DNA from: JBGPJM01 sp041485385
GTDB lineage: Bacteria > Planctomycetota > Phycisphaerae > Phycisphaerales > UBA1924
Length of the DNA: 53,255 nucleotides
NCBI GenBank assembly: GCA_041485385.1
Contig: JBGPJM010000007.1
Span: forward strand, 1-53,255
Reading direction: 5' to 3'
The notes beneath the pieces are model-generated. The model saw only the letters and a program-made list of their open reading frames with translations, was not told where the DNA came from and did no database searches. Both the position numbers and the translations under genes were made by a program. This document shows, piece after piece, positions 42,663-50,906 of this stretch (its first letter is position 1; the number at the start of each line of letters is the position of its first letter).

Positions 42663-44048
42663 CTATACCAAGAGTGTCGCCGGCCGCTCCAGCAGCCCCT
42701 TCACCGTGGCCAGGTACTGCGCCGCCATCGCCCCGTCGATCACCCGGTGATCGCTCGACATCGTCATCGACATCTCGTGCCCGATCGCCAGCCGCTTCTC
42801 GCCGCTCTTCGGGTCGGTCTCGACCACCGGCTTCTCGATGGCCGCGCCGACCGCGAGGATCGCCGTGTTGGGCGGGTTGATGATCGCGGTGAAGTGGTCC
42901 ACGCCGAGCATACCGAGATTGGAAATGGTGAACGTCGAGTCGGCCATCTCCTCGATCGTGAGCCCCTTGCTGCGGGCCTTTTCGGCGAGGGCCTTGGTCT
43001 GAGCGGAGATCTGGCGGAGGCCCATCTGGTCGGCGTTGCGGAGCGTGGCGACCACCAGCCCGCCGCCCCTCTCCATCGGCAGCGCGATCGCCACGCCGAT
43101 GTTCACCGCGGGCAGGACCTCGACGGCCACCTCGGTCGCGCGCTCGATCCATCGCGAGTTGATGAACGGGTGCTCGTGCATGGCCAGGGCGCAGGCCCGG
43201 ACCAGGAAGTCGTTCACGGAGAGTTTCACGCCCTGCGCGGCGAGCTGCTCGTTGAGCTGCTGCCGAAGGACCAGCAGTGCGTCCATGCGTGCCGCGACGG
43301 TCACCTGGTAGTGCGGGATGGTCGCTTTAGACTCGACCAGCCGCTTGGCGATGGTGCGGCGCATGTTCGAGAGCGTGACGGTCTGCCCCTTGAGGGCCGC
43401 GCCAAGGGCCGGAAGGGACGCGGGCATGGGCGCCGAACGGTGGAGGGCCGCGGGCGGTGCGCCCGCGTCGTCACCCCGTCGTGCCGGCGCCGTCGGAGCC
43501 GCGCCGCCCCCCACGGCCGCCTCCACATCACGGCGGGTCACGCGCCCGGAAGGACCCGTCCCCTCGACACCGGCAAGATTGATCCCCTTCTCCTCGGCGA
43601 TCTTCCGGGCCAGGGGCGATGCAAAGACTCGCTCGCTCCCGGCCGGCGCCGCGACCGCCCCGTTCCCCGCGCCGGAGGCAGCCCGAGCCTGCTCCACCGT
43701 CGCGCCCGACCCCTGCGCCCCCCTCGCTGCCGTTGTCTGCCCGCTTGCCGCGGCCCCGTCCGCGACGGCCTTCGCCCCCCCTGCACCCTTCGCCGCGGCA
43801 ACGGTCTCCCCAGCCTCCGCAAGCACGAGGATCGTCGTACCGACTCTCACCGACTCCCCTTCCGGCACCGAAAGCAAGGCGACGGTCCCGTCGTCGAACG
43901 CCTGCAGCGGCATCGTCGCCTTGTCGGTCTCGATGTCCGCGATCTCGTCGCCGGACTTGACCGACTGTCCTTCCTTCACGTTCCATTTCACGACGGTCCC
44001 GACTTCCATCGTGTCCGAGAGACGCGGCATCTTCACATTGATCGCCAT
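42663..44048 (-). CDS. Pyruvate dehydrogenase E2 (dihydrolipoyl acetyltransferase)
   Basis: A 461-residue E2 of the pyruvate dehydrogenase complex, which passes the acetyl group from E1 to CoA. One lipoyl domain (1 to 80) carries Lys43 in IETDKATM. An Ala/Gly-rich linker follows, then a peripheral-subunit-binding domain (FASPLARKIAEEKGINL, GTGPSGRVTRRDV) and the catalytic domain. The catalytic end has SSDHRVIDGAM with the active-site His and Asp. It is last in the minus-strand pdh operon, 17 nt after E1 beta. E3 is not in the window. Substrate (pyruvate rather than branched-chain keto acid) is inferred from E1. Confidence 0.92.
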   Translation of the reverse strand: MAINVKMPRLSDTMEVGTVVKWNVKEGQSVKSGDEIADIETDKATMPLQAFDDGTVALLSVPEGESVRVGTTILVLAEAGETVAAAKGAGGAKAVADGAAASGQTTAARGAQGSGATVEQARAASGAGNGAVAAPAGSERVFASPLARKIAEEKGINLAGVEGTGPSGRVTRRDVEAAVGGGAAPTAPARRGDDAGAPPAALHRSAPMPASLPALGAALKGQTVTLSNMRRTIAKRLVESKATIPHYQVTVAARMDALLVLRQQLNEQLAAQGVKLSVNDFLVRACALAMHEHPFINSRWIERATEVAVEVLPAVNIGVAIALPMERGGGLVVATLRNADQMGLRQISAQTKALAEKARSKGLTIEEMADSTFTISNLGMLGVDHFTAIINPPNTAILAVGAAIEKPVVETDPKSGEKRLAIGHEMSMTMSSDHRVIDGAMAAQYLATVKGLLERPATLLV

Positions 44049-44065
44049 GGTGAGCCTCGGCTGTC

Positions 44066-45079
44066 TCAGAGGAGGTTGAGAGTTTTCTTCACCGCCCGAA
44101 CGATCTTCCCCTTATGGGGAAGATACTCGGCCTCGAGGGTCTTCGCATACGGGGTCGGGACGTCGTCGGTGTTCACGCGGACCGGCTGGTGGTCGAGGAA
44201 GTCAAAGGCCCGCTCGCAGACCTGAGTGACCACCTCGGACGCGATCGAGGCAAACGGCCACGATTGATCGACCACCACGATCCTGTTCGTCCGCTTGAGC
44301 GACTCCACCACCGAGTCGATGTCCAGCGGCCGGATCGTCCGCATGTCCAGCACGTCGACAACGATCCCTTCCTTCGCCAGTTCGTCCGCGGCGTCCATGC
44401 AGAAATGCACGGGCCGCCCGAAAGAAACGACGGTGCAGTCCGAGTCCCGTTCGCCGCTCCATGTGCCGCGCCGAAGCTCGGCCCGGCCGAAGGGGACCAG
44501 GTGGTCGACCTCGAGAGCCGGCACCGCGCCCTTGTCGGAGAGCATCCGCTCGGACTCGAGGAAGAAGACGGGGTCGTCGTCGCGGATGGCGGTCTTGAGC
44601 AGCCCTTTGGCGTCCCAGGGGTTGGAGGGTATGGCGATCTTGAGGCCGGGCACGTTGGCGTACAGGGCCTCGACGCACCAGGAGTGCGTGGAGCCCAGCT
44701 GGCCCCCGGCGCCGTCGTTGCCGCGGAAGACCACCGGGCACCCCCACTGCCCACCGGACATGTACAGCATCTTCGGGACGTTGTTGAGGATCTGGTCCGC
44801 CGCCACCAGCGAGAAGGACCACGACATAAACTCGATGATCGGTCGCAGGCCGTACATCGCGGCCCCGACGGCCAGCCCCGCGAAGCCGTTCTCACTGATG
44901 GGGGCGTCGATGATGCGCTTGGGCCCGAACTCGTCGAGCATCCCCTGGGAAACCTTGTAGGCCCCCTGGTACTGCGCGACCTCCTCGCCCATCAGGAAGA
45001 TCCTCTGGTCGCGGCGCATCTCCTCGGACATGGCCTCACGGAGGGCCTCGCGGAAGGTGATTTCACGGGTGGTGGTCAT
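44066..45079 (-). CDS. Pyruvate dehydrogenase E1 component, beta subunit
   Basis: A 337-residue transketolase-fold beta subunit that pairs with E1 alpha for thiamine-diphosphate-dependent decarboxylation of pyruvate. Motifs include EEMRRDQRIFLMGEEVAQYQ with the cofactor-activating Glu, ISENGFAGLAVGAAM, FRGNDGAGGQLGSTHSW, and the C-terminal VVDQSWPFASIASEV. The ATG at 45079 has AGGAAG about 10 nt upstream; a longer frame from 45127 has no added homology. Two genes after E1 alpha, with a frameshifted small gene between them, which breaks the usual direct alpha-beta adjacency. Confidence 0.93.
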   Translation of the reverse strand: MTTTREITFREALREAMSEEMRRDQRIFLMGEEVAQYQGAYKVSQGMLDEFGPKRIIDAPISENGFAGLAVGAAMYGLRPIIEFMSWSFSLVAADQILNNVPKMLYMSGGQWGCPVVFRGNDGAGGQLGSTHSWCVEALYANVPGLKIAIPSNPWDAKGLLKTAIRDDDPVFFLESERMLSDKGAVPALEVDHLVPFGRAELRRGTWSGERDSDCTVVSFGRPVHFCMDAADELAKEGIVVDVLDMRTIRPLDIDSVVESLKRTNRIVVVDQSWPFASIASEVVTQVCERAFDFLDHQPVRVNTDDVPTPYAKTLEAEYLPHKGKIVRAVKKTLNLL

Positions 45080-45131
45080 GCTGGAGACGCTTCCTGCTCT
45101 CAATGGTCGTGCGATGAAGGGAGCCAAGGGA

Positions 45132-45381
45132 CTATTGAAGGTGACCGTTCCGGCCCTTTGGTGGCAGGAACTCGAGCCCGTCGACGAGCAGAACGTCGAT
45201 CACCTGGAATGCGTCGCCGTCGGCGAGGCTCGTCTCGGTGTAGACCACCGCGGTCCTGCCCGACGGGGTCAGCGAGACGAACTCCGGATGCCGAACCTCG
45301 ACCTGCTGCCCGCTCCCGAATCGCAGTCGAAACGGACGGAATGGCCGACTGCAGCGCGGACTTGACCTCATTGGATGTCAT
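45132..45381 (-). pseudogene. Frameshifted small hypothetical gene in the pdh operon
   Basis: A gene split between two frames. An ATG at 45381 with GAAGGAG 5 nt upstream opens MTSNEVKSALQ. The rest of a plausible small protein continues in the +1 frame from about 45347: RPFRPFRLRFGSGQQVEVRH, then LTPSGRTAVVYTETSL and FQVIDVLLVDGLEFLP, ending at 45132. Skipping one base near 45348 restores an 82-residue protein of a kind I recall in planctomycetes (N-terminal PFRPF, central HPE and GRT, C-terminal IDLLLV). Function unknown. The second frame has its own ATG at 45371 but no ribosome site and an atypical start. Causes could be mutation, +1 frameshifting, or a sequencing error. Confidence 0.65.
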
Positions 45382-45475
45382 CAGCGCTCCTTCACGTTAC
45401 CTCGCTAATCCCTCAGAATGGCGCGGTAGCCCACACATACGACGAAGGCGGCCGAACCGCCCATGTCACTCGTCC

Positions 45476-46642
45476 TCACAGCAGCGGGTTCTTCGCCCCC
45501 TTCAGATACTCCGCCGTCGGGCTCAGATTCGGCAGGATGTTCGCGTACACATCCGTGAACAGCTCCGACGGGTCCGGCACCGGCGAGCTCTCCGCGAACT
45601 CCATCGCGTGACGCACGACCTCCTTCACGTCCTTCTGCATCGCGATGAACTCTTCCTCGGTAATCGCCTTCCGCTCGCTGAGAAGATGCTTCGCCAGCCG
45701 GTCCAGCGAGTCCCCCTCCTTCACCTTGTCCACCTCCTCCTTCGTCCGGTACTTCTGCGGGTCCGACATCGAGTGCCCCTGGTACCGGTACGTGTGCAGG
45801 TCCACGAAGCCCGGACGCTGCTTCTCGCGACACTCGTCGGCGAACGGCTTGAGCTTGTCGTAGATCTCCAGGATGTCCAGGCCCCGCCCGTCGTCCCGCC
45901 CGCCGATCTTCAACCCCTCGATCCCGTACGCCGCGCCCTTGGCCATCAGGTTGTGCGCCATGGTGGTGCCGCGCTCGATCGAGGTGCCCATCGAGTAGCG
46001 GTTGTTCTCGACGATGTAGATCACCGGCAGCGACCACAACCCCGCCAGGTTCATCGCCTCGTGCAGCGACCCCTGGTTCAGCGCCCCGTCCCCCAGGTAA
46101 CACAGACACACCCTCTTCTTCGCCGGCCCGCCGTCCAGCGACTTCCCCAGCACCTCCACCTCGTACTTGGCCGCGAACGCCAGCCCGGCGCCCAGCGGCG
46201 TCTGCGCCCCGACGATCCCGTGCCCGCCGTAGAGGTGGTGCGGGCCGTCGAACATGTGCATCGACCCGCCCTTCCCCTTGGCGCACCCCGTCGCCTTGCC
46301 GAACATCTCGGCCATGCAGTCGCCCGGGTCCATCCCCCGCGCCAGTGCGTGCCCGTGATCGCGGTAGGCCGTGATGACCGGGTCGTCCGGGTTCACGCAG
46401 GCGATGGTCCCGACGGCGCACGCCTCCTGCCCGATGTACAGGTGGCAGAACCCGCCGATCTTCGCCTGCTGGTACGCCTGGGCACAGCGGTTCTCGAACT
46501 CGCGAATCAGGAACATGTCCCGGAGCCACTTCACCAGCGTCTTGGCGGGGAGGGCGTCCGAAAGCCGCCGCCCGGCCGCCATGCCCGGTCGGCTCGCGCC
46601 GGCGCTGGCTGCGGGAGACGGTGGGTTGACAACGTGCGTCAT
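45476..46642 (-). CDS. Pyruvate dehydrogenase E1 component, alpha subunit
   Basis: A 388-residue alpha subunit holding most of the thiamine diphosphate site. Motifs: FCHLYIGQEACAVGTIACV, TAYRDHGHALARG, KGGSMHMF, YGGHGIVGAQTPLGAG, and the cofactor motif GDGALNQG (184 to 191) through ENNRYSMGTS with Asn213/Asn214. The phosphorylation-loop-like RYQGHSMSDPQKYR lies near the C-terminus. The ATG at 46642 has AGGGAAG upstream; the frame is open to 46762 but the extra residues are Gly/Arg-rich. First gene of the operon. Confidence 0.94.
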   Translation of the reverse strand: MTHVVNPPSPAASAGASRPGMAAGRRLSDALPAKTLVKWLRDMFLIREFENRCAQAYQQAKIGGFCHLYIGQEACAVGTIACVNPDDPVITAYRDHGHALARGMDPGDCMAEMFGKATGCAKGKGGSMHMFDGPHHLYGGHGIVGAQTPLGAGLAFAAKYEVEVLGKSLDGGPAKKRVCLCYLGDGALNQGSLHEAMNLAGLWSLPVIYIVENNRYSMGTSIERGTTMAHNLMAKGAAYGIEGLKIGGRDDGRGLDILEIYDKLKPFADECREKQRPGFVDLHTYRYQGHSMSDPQKYRTKEEVDKVKEGDSLDRLAKHLLSERKAITEEEFIAMQKDVKEVVRHAMEFAESSPVPDPSELFTDVYANILPNLSPTAEYLKGAKNPLL

Positions 46643-46799
46643 GGTCTGAGCTTCCCTGGTCCGACCGGCGCTTTCCGTGCCGAAGGGACGACCGCCGCAT
46701 CCCCTACCCCTTCCACCATCGACGCAACCGACCGCCGTGCCGAGACAACACATACCAAACAAAGAGCGAGCGCCCGCCCCCGAACTCCGCCGCCGCCAA

Positions 46800-46845
46800 C
46801 TCTAGGCGAACAAGAAACCGGCCGCGCCCTGATGAGCGCGGCCGG
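46800..46845 (-). terminator. Rho-independent terminator of the CtpA-like gene
   Basis: On the minus strand a 10-bp GC stem (46845..46836 with 46827..46818) and 8-nt loop are followed by TTTCTTGTT (46817..46809). It lies 39 nt after the protease stop and separates it from the pdh operon. Confidence 0.8.
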
Positions 46846-46883
46846 CACTGGCAATCAGAGACTGGAGAACAGTCGCTTCCGGC

Positions 46884-49148
46884 TCAGCTCCCTCCGCCGA
46901 CCTTCTTGTCCAGCAGCACATGCTCCTGGCCATGGGCGACGGTCTGGGACTGCAGCAAGACCAGCGCGGCCTGCAACTGCAGGTCGAGGCCGTCGGTGAT
47001 GAGCTTCTGCGGATCCGGCGGCGTCGGGACCCCTTCCACGACCTTGCCCGTCTCATCGATCGCGACAACATCGGCCTCTTGGCGGAGCCGCAGCGCGTCG
47101 ACGATCTGCTCCGGGAGCATGTCGACGACCAGGTGGGCGTTGACGCCCCAATCGTGCGCGCCCGGCCGGCGGTGCAGCACGCGCCCATCGGGAAGGTGGT
47201 AGTACTGCGTCGTCAGCTTCAGCAGCGCGGTCTGCTCGTTGTTCAGCGGCCAGACGTTCTGCACGCTGCCCTTACCGAAGGATCGGGCCCCGATGATCAC
47301 GGCCTTGAGCTGGTTGGCGTCCGCGTAGTGCCGGATGGCGCCCGAGACGATCTCGCTCGCGGAGGCGGACCCCTCGTTGATCAGCACCGCCAGCGGGACG
47401 TTCTGCAGGAGGACGTTCTCCGGGCGGGCAGACTGACGATCCGACGGCATCGTGCCCTTGGTCGAGACGATGAGGCCCTTATCGATGAACGTGTTCGCCA
47501 CCGCGACCGCCTGCGTGAGCAGGCCGCCGGGATTGAACCGAAGGTCCAGCACCAGGCCGTTCAGCCCGGTCTGCTGCATCTGCCGGATGGCGACGTCCAG
47601 GTCGTGCGAGGTCTTCTCGGTGAACTGCAGCAGGCGGACATACCCGATCTTGTTCTCGGGGTCGATGTACCAGTCCCACTGGTCTTCCTTGGCGCCAAGC
47701 CGCTTCCAGCCCTTGACGGTGACCAGCGGGATGACCGCCCGCTGCAGCGTGAAGTCGATGTCCTTCCCTTCTCGCTGCATCGTCAGGCCGACCTGCGTCC
47801 CGTCGGGGCCGGTGATCAGGTCCACCGCCTGGTTGAGCGAGAGGCCGATCGCCGATTTGCCGTCGATCTTGGTGATGATGTCGCCGGCGTGGACGCCTGC
47901 TCGCTGGGCGGGCGTGCCCTCCAGCGGCGTCACGACCTTGATCGCCTGTGACTCCTTGTCGAGCTGGATCTGGATCCCGACGCCCTTGAACTCGCCCTGC
48001 GTCATGCGGTCGAATCGGGCCTTCTCGTCGGGCCAGATGATCGCCGAGAACTCATCCAGCTTCGACATCGCGCCGTTGCCGAACTCGTGCAGCAGCGCCT
48101 CGTCGGGCAGCTTCACGGTCTCCCGGTTCTTGTCCAGCAGGTTCTCGACCAGCGAGATCATCGCCAGCCGCCCCGGGTCGGCCTTGGGGGTGTTGATCGA
48201 CTGCTCGTGCTCGTCCAGGAACTTCAGCAGCTTGGTGCGCGCGTCGGTGTCGGAGATGCCCGGGAAGACCCGCTCCAGGTCCGGCGTCGTGAGCATCGTC
48301 CTGATCGCGCCGATGCCCCCGGTGAGGATGCTCGTCATCGGCACCCGGTCGACCTGCTTGTCCGCCGCCGTGTTCAGCGCCCGGAGCACCATCGGCTCGT
48401 CGATCCCCGCAAGCTTCTGCCGGTAGTCCTCGCCCAGGGCGTTGTACGGCGGGATCTTGTCCTCTGCCGCCTGCCCGTCGGCGTGCGCCTTGCGCAGCTC
48501 GTAGAACCGCTCGGGAACGTACAGCCGGATCATCGCCAGCCGGTCGTTCAGTCGATCGGAGTCGTCCTTGTAAGTGCCCTCCTCCTCCAGCAGCGCGTGC
48601 AGACGGAAGAACACCTCGCTCGCCGCGAGCCAGTCCCCGTCGGACTCGGCCTTCTTCGCCAGCGCCGCGGCGTCCTCGATGAGCTTGGCGACCCGGGCGT
48701 CTTTTAGCACGGCCGGCTTGTCCGCCGCAGCCGAGAGCATGTACATCTCGACAGCCGACTTCAGGGCCTTGCTGTAGCTCGGATAGCCCGCGGGCTCGGC
48801 GAGGGCCTTGTCAAGGTCCGTGGTTACCGACGCGAGTTTGGCGGCCCGCGCCGCCTCGCGCTTCTTGATGTTGGACTCGAACGACGTGTTGGCCTCGCGG
48901 AGCTTGGCCAGCACGGCATTGGCCGTGTCCGACGGCACGGCGCCGATCAGCGAAAGGGCCTGCTCGCCCTTGCCCCCGTGCGCGCCCGCCCAAACCTGCT
49001 GGGAAAGGTCGTTGACGGTCAGCGGTGCCGAGACCGCCGGCTGCTCCTGTCCCCACGCCGGCGCGGTGACAACGGTCGTCGCCGTCCACATCGAAACCAC
49101 CGCACCGATCGACAACACCAACGGGCGAGCAACTTTCGCAAAGACCAT
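46884..49148 (-). CDS. CtpA/Prc-like S41 carboxy-terminal processing protease
   Basis: A 754-residue exported serine protease. A signal peptide (about 1 to 33, ending PAWGQ) is followed by a long helical N-terminal region of roughly 300 residues. The PDZ domain is FKGVGIQIQLDKE through AGVHAGDIITKIDGK. The S41 core has GYVRLLQFTEKTSHDL, GLVLDLRFNPGGLL, the serine motif INEGSASASEIVSG and lysine motif GARSFGKGSVQ, so the Ser-Lys dyad is intact. The extended N-terminus is longer than in CtpA and closer in size to Prc. AGGAG precedes the ATG at 49148; upstream extension of the frame is not convincing. Probably periplasmic, trimming or degrading envelope proteins. Confidence 0.9.
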   Translation of the reverse strand: MVFAKVARPLVLSIGAVVSMWTATTVVTAPAWGQEQPAVSAPLTVNDLSQQVWAGAHGGKGEQALSLIGAVPSDTANAVLAKLREANTSFESNIKKREAARAAKLASVTTDLDKALAEPAGYPSYSKALKSAVEMYMLSAAADKPAVLKDARVAKLIEDAAALAKKAESDGDWLAASEVFFRLHALLEEEGTYKDDSDRLNDRLAMIRLYVPERFYELRKAHADGQAAEDKIPPYNALGEDYRQKLAGIDEPMVLRALNTAADKQVDRVPMTSILTGGIGAIRTMLTTPDLERVFPGISDTDARTKLLKFLDEHEQSINTPKADPGRLAMISLVENLLDKNRETVKLPDEALLHEFGNGAMSKLDEFSAIIWPDEKARFDRMTQGEFKGVGIQIQLDKESQAIKVVTPLEGTPAQRAGVHAGDIITKIDGKSAIGLSLNQAVDLITGPDGTQVGLTMQREGKDIDFTLQRAVIPLVTVKGWKRLGAKEDQWDWYIDPENKIGYVRLLQFTEKTSHDLDVAIRQMQQTGLNGLVLDLRFNPGGLLTQAVAVANTFIDKGLIVSTKGTMPSDRQSARPENVLLQNVPLAVLINEGSASASEIVSGAIRHYADANQLKAVIIGARSFGKGSVQNVWPLNNEQTALLKLTTQYYHLPDGRVLHRRPGAHDWGVNAHLVVDMLPEQIVDALRLRQEADVVAIDETGKVVEGVPTPPDPQKLITDGLDLQLQAALVLLQSQTVAHGQEHVLLDKKVGGGS

Positions 49149-49503
49149 GGCGACTCCTACGTACGCACGCCGAAACCCTCCCCTGTCAACAACTGTACGC
49201 GTGATCGGACCTGCCTGTTTGAACCCTCGGCTCTCTTCGCCTTCGACGCCGGGGGTGCTCCCCGGTTCCCGGTCCTTCACGTCCCAGGCCCACCCCCACA
49301 CGTTCCATCGGCCATCGACCGGCACCGGCTTTCGCATCACAAATCCGCCTCGGGCGCTCGATCCTTCCCGAAATCGTCCCGGGCGCGGCCTACCAGTCCC
49401 GAACCACTGGAACCGTCTCACTGGCGAGCAGTTGCCCGGTTCGTGGACGGTGGCCCACCAATCAGATGCCTGCCGTGCGGGGACCCGTCACAGCTCTCGA
49501 CGA
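49149..49503. other. Intergenic region between MFS transporter and protease
   Basis: 355 nt without a convincing gene. On the minus strand TTGACA (49184..49179 region) lies about 20 nt from a TACGTA near the protease start, a loose promoter. No terminator with a T-tract was found after the MFS gene. Confidence 0.35.
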
Positions 49504-50754
49504 CTACGAGGCCGCGACCTCTCGCAGAGCCCGACGGGCCGCGTACGCCGCAACGATCCCCGCCAGCACGCCCACGATGCTGAGCACGGCGACCTGGAAC
49601 CATCGGTCGGCAAGCACGCCGCTGGCGATCGCGCCGGTGGCCGCCAGACCACACAGCGGGCCGATCGTGTAGCCCACACCGATGAGCGCCTCGTGCGTGC
49701 CGCCGGCATCCACCTCGGCCTGGCCGACCTCCATGGCGTAATAGAGCGCGGCGGAGTAGATCGTCGCCATCCCCGTGCCGAAGAGCGCCAAGCCGATGAC
49801 CATCACGCCGACCCCGGTCCCGTCCCCCACCAGCGGCGACAACACCGTTGCTCCGAACCCGCCCAGCATCAGCGCCGCCCCCGCCACCGGCATGACCCAC
49901 GATCCGTGCCACCCCTGCCAGCGCTGCAGCACGGCGAACGAAATCGTCCGCGGCACCAGCCACATGGACCCCAGCACAGGGCGCCATGCCTGACCCACGC
50001 CCATGGTCCGCATCATCTCGGGCAGAATCGGCCCCAGCGCGCTGCTCACGACGTAGCTCAGCGGCAGGAGCATGCGGAAGACCACCAGCAGCCGCGTGTA
50101 CACCGGCGGGTGCGGCTCGTGGTGCTCGGCGACGTGCGGCGCCGGCTCGGGGGCGAATGCGGCAAGGACCGCCGCGCACACCAGATGCAACAAGCCCAAC
50201 CCGACGATCACCTCCGCCGGATGGTCCGTCACGAACGCCGCCATCCCCCAGTAGGCGACGATGATCGCGCCCGACCAGACGATGTTCCAGGCGCCGACGG
50301 CCGAGCGGAGGGATCGACCGCTGCGCCCCCCGCTGAGAAAGCTCTCGGTCATCGGCCATAGCACACCGGTGAGGGGGCTGTAGAGGCTGACCATGATCCA
50401 CACCGGCGCGGCACCCGTCACGCCCAGGTGCGCCGACGCCGCGGGGAGCAGGCAGAGCAGGAACATGAGCGCCATCAGGCACGCCAGGACGGCGCGGCTG
50501 CTGAGGCGCGACGATCGGCGCTGCAGCCAGCGGACCACCGGCCCGGCGGCGCCCGCGCCCAGGATGTACGTCGCGCCTAAGGCTAGTGCCAGCAAGAGAT
50601 TGGCAGTGCGCGAAAACCCGTAGCCGCTCTGGGTGAGGTAGAAGATCCCGTTGGTGACCAGCCCCGTTCCGACGCTGTTGATGAAGGTGAAGACGAACAC
50701 GGCCCATAGGGGCGTGGGTCGCGCGAGCGAGTAGGCGGGGGCGGGCGTTGCCAT
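49504..50754 (-). CDS. MFS transporter
   Basis: A 416-residue inner-membrane protein with about twelve hydrophobic helices in two halves separated by a hydrophilic loop near residue 205 (PEPAPHVAEHHEPHPPVY, His-rich). The N-terminal half has FINSVGTGLVTNGIFYLTQ and RWLQRRSSRLSSRAVL, matching the basic loop 2-3 of the major facilitator superfamily. Substrate is not inferable. No strong ribosome site; a TACGAT hexamer lies 12 nt before the ATG. It stands alone, divergent from the tRNA gene. Confidence 0.82.
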   Translation of the reverse strand: MATPAPAYSLARPTPLWAVFVFTFINSVGTGLVTNGIFYLTQSGYGFSRTANLLLALALGATYILGAGAAGPVVRWLQRRSSRLSSRAVLACLMALMFLLCLLPAASAHLGVTGAAPVWIMVSLYSPLTGVLWPMTESFLSGGRSGRSLRSAVGAWNIVWSGAIIVAYWGMAAFVTDHPAEVIVGLGLLHLVCAAVLAAFAPEPAPHVAEHHEPHPPVYTRLLVVFRMLLPLSYVVSSALGPILPEMMRTMGVGQAWRPVLGSMWLVPRTISFAVLQRWQGWHGSWVMPVAGAALMLGGFGATVLSPLVGDGTGVGVMVIGLALFGTGMATIYSAALYYAMEVGQAEVDAGGTHEALIGVGYTIGPLCGLAATGAIASGVLADRWFQVAVLSIVGVLAGIVAAYAARRALREVAAS

Positions 50755-50766
50755 TCGGGCGGCGCG

Positions 50767-50772
50767 ATCGTA
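50767..50772 (-). promoter_or_regulatory. Possible -10 (TACGAT) of the MFS gene
   Basis: On the minus strand TACGAT lies 12 nt before the ATG, giving a very short leader of about 5 nt. Spacing is longer than in the other TANNNT cases. Confidence 0.3.
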
Positions 50773-50788
50773 GCATGGCCTCCCGAGC

Positions 50789-50862
50789 GTGCCCGTAGCT
50801 CAATTGGATAGAGCGCTGCCCTCCGAAGGCAGAGGTTACAGGTTCAACTCCTGTCGGGCATA
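50789..50862 (+). tRNA. tRNA-Arg (anticodon CCG)
   Basis: Folds as a full 74-nt cloverleaf. Acceptor GTGCCCG/CGGGCAT (with a G-T pair at 1-72), D stem GCTC/GAGC with loop AATTGGATA, anticodon stem CTGCC/GGCAG with loop CTCCGAA (anticodon CCG, reading CGG), variable loop AGGTT, T stem ACAGG/CCTGT with loop TTCAACT, discriminator A. The 3' CCA is not encoded. CGG is a common arginine codon in GC-rich genomes. Confidence 0.95.
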
Positions 50863-50872
50863 TTTCCCCATT

Positions 50873-50897
50873 CGGGCGCAACGGACAGACGCGCCCG
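50873..50897. other. Hairpin between tRNA-Arg and the OPT gene
   Basis: CGGGCGC (50873..50879) and GCGCCCG (50891..50897) form a 7-bp stem with an 11-nt loop between the convergent tRNA and transporter genes. No clear T-tract; possibly a weak terminator for either. Confidence 0.3.
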
Positions 50898-50906
50898 TCG
50901 CCCGGC

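Noticed and set aside
44114..46999. 961-codon plus-strand frame across the pyruvate dehydrogenase operon
   Set aside because: Antisense to E1 alpha and beta, no recognisable domain, biased His/Arg/Leu composition.
49149..49421. 91-codon N-terminal extension of the CtpA-like protease
   Set aside because: It would bury the clear signal peptide, and AGGAG directly precedes the ATG at 49148.
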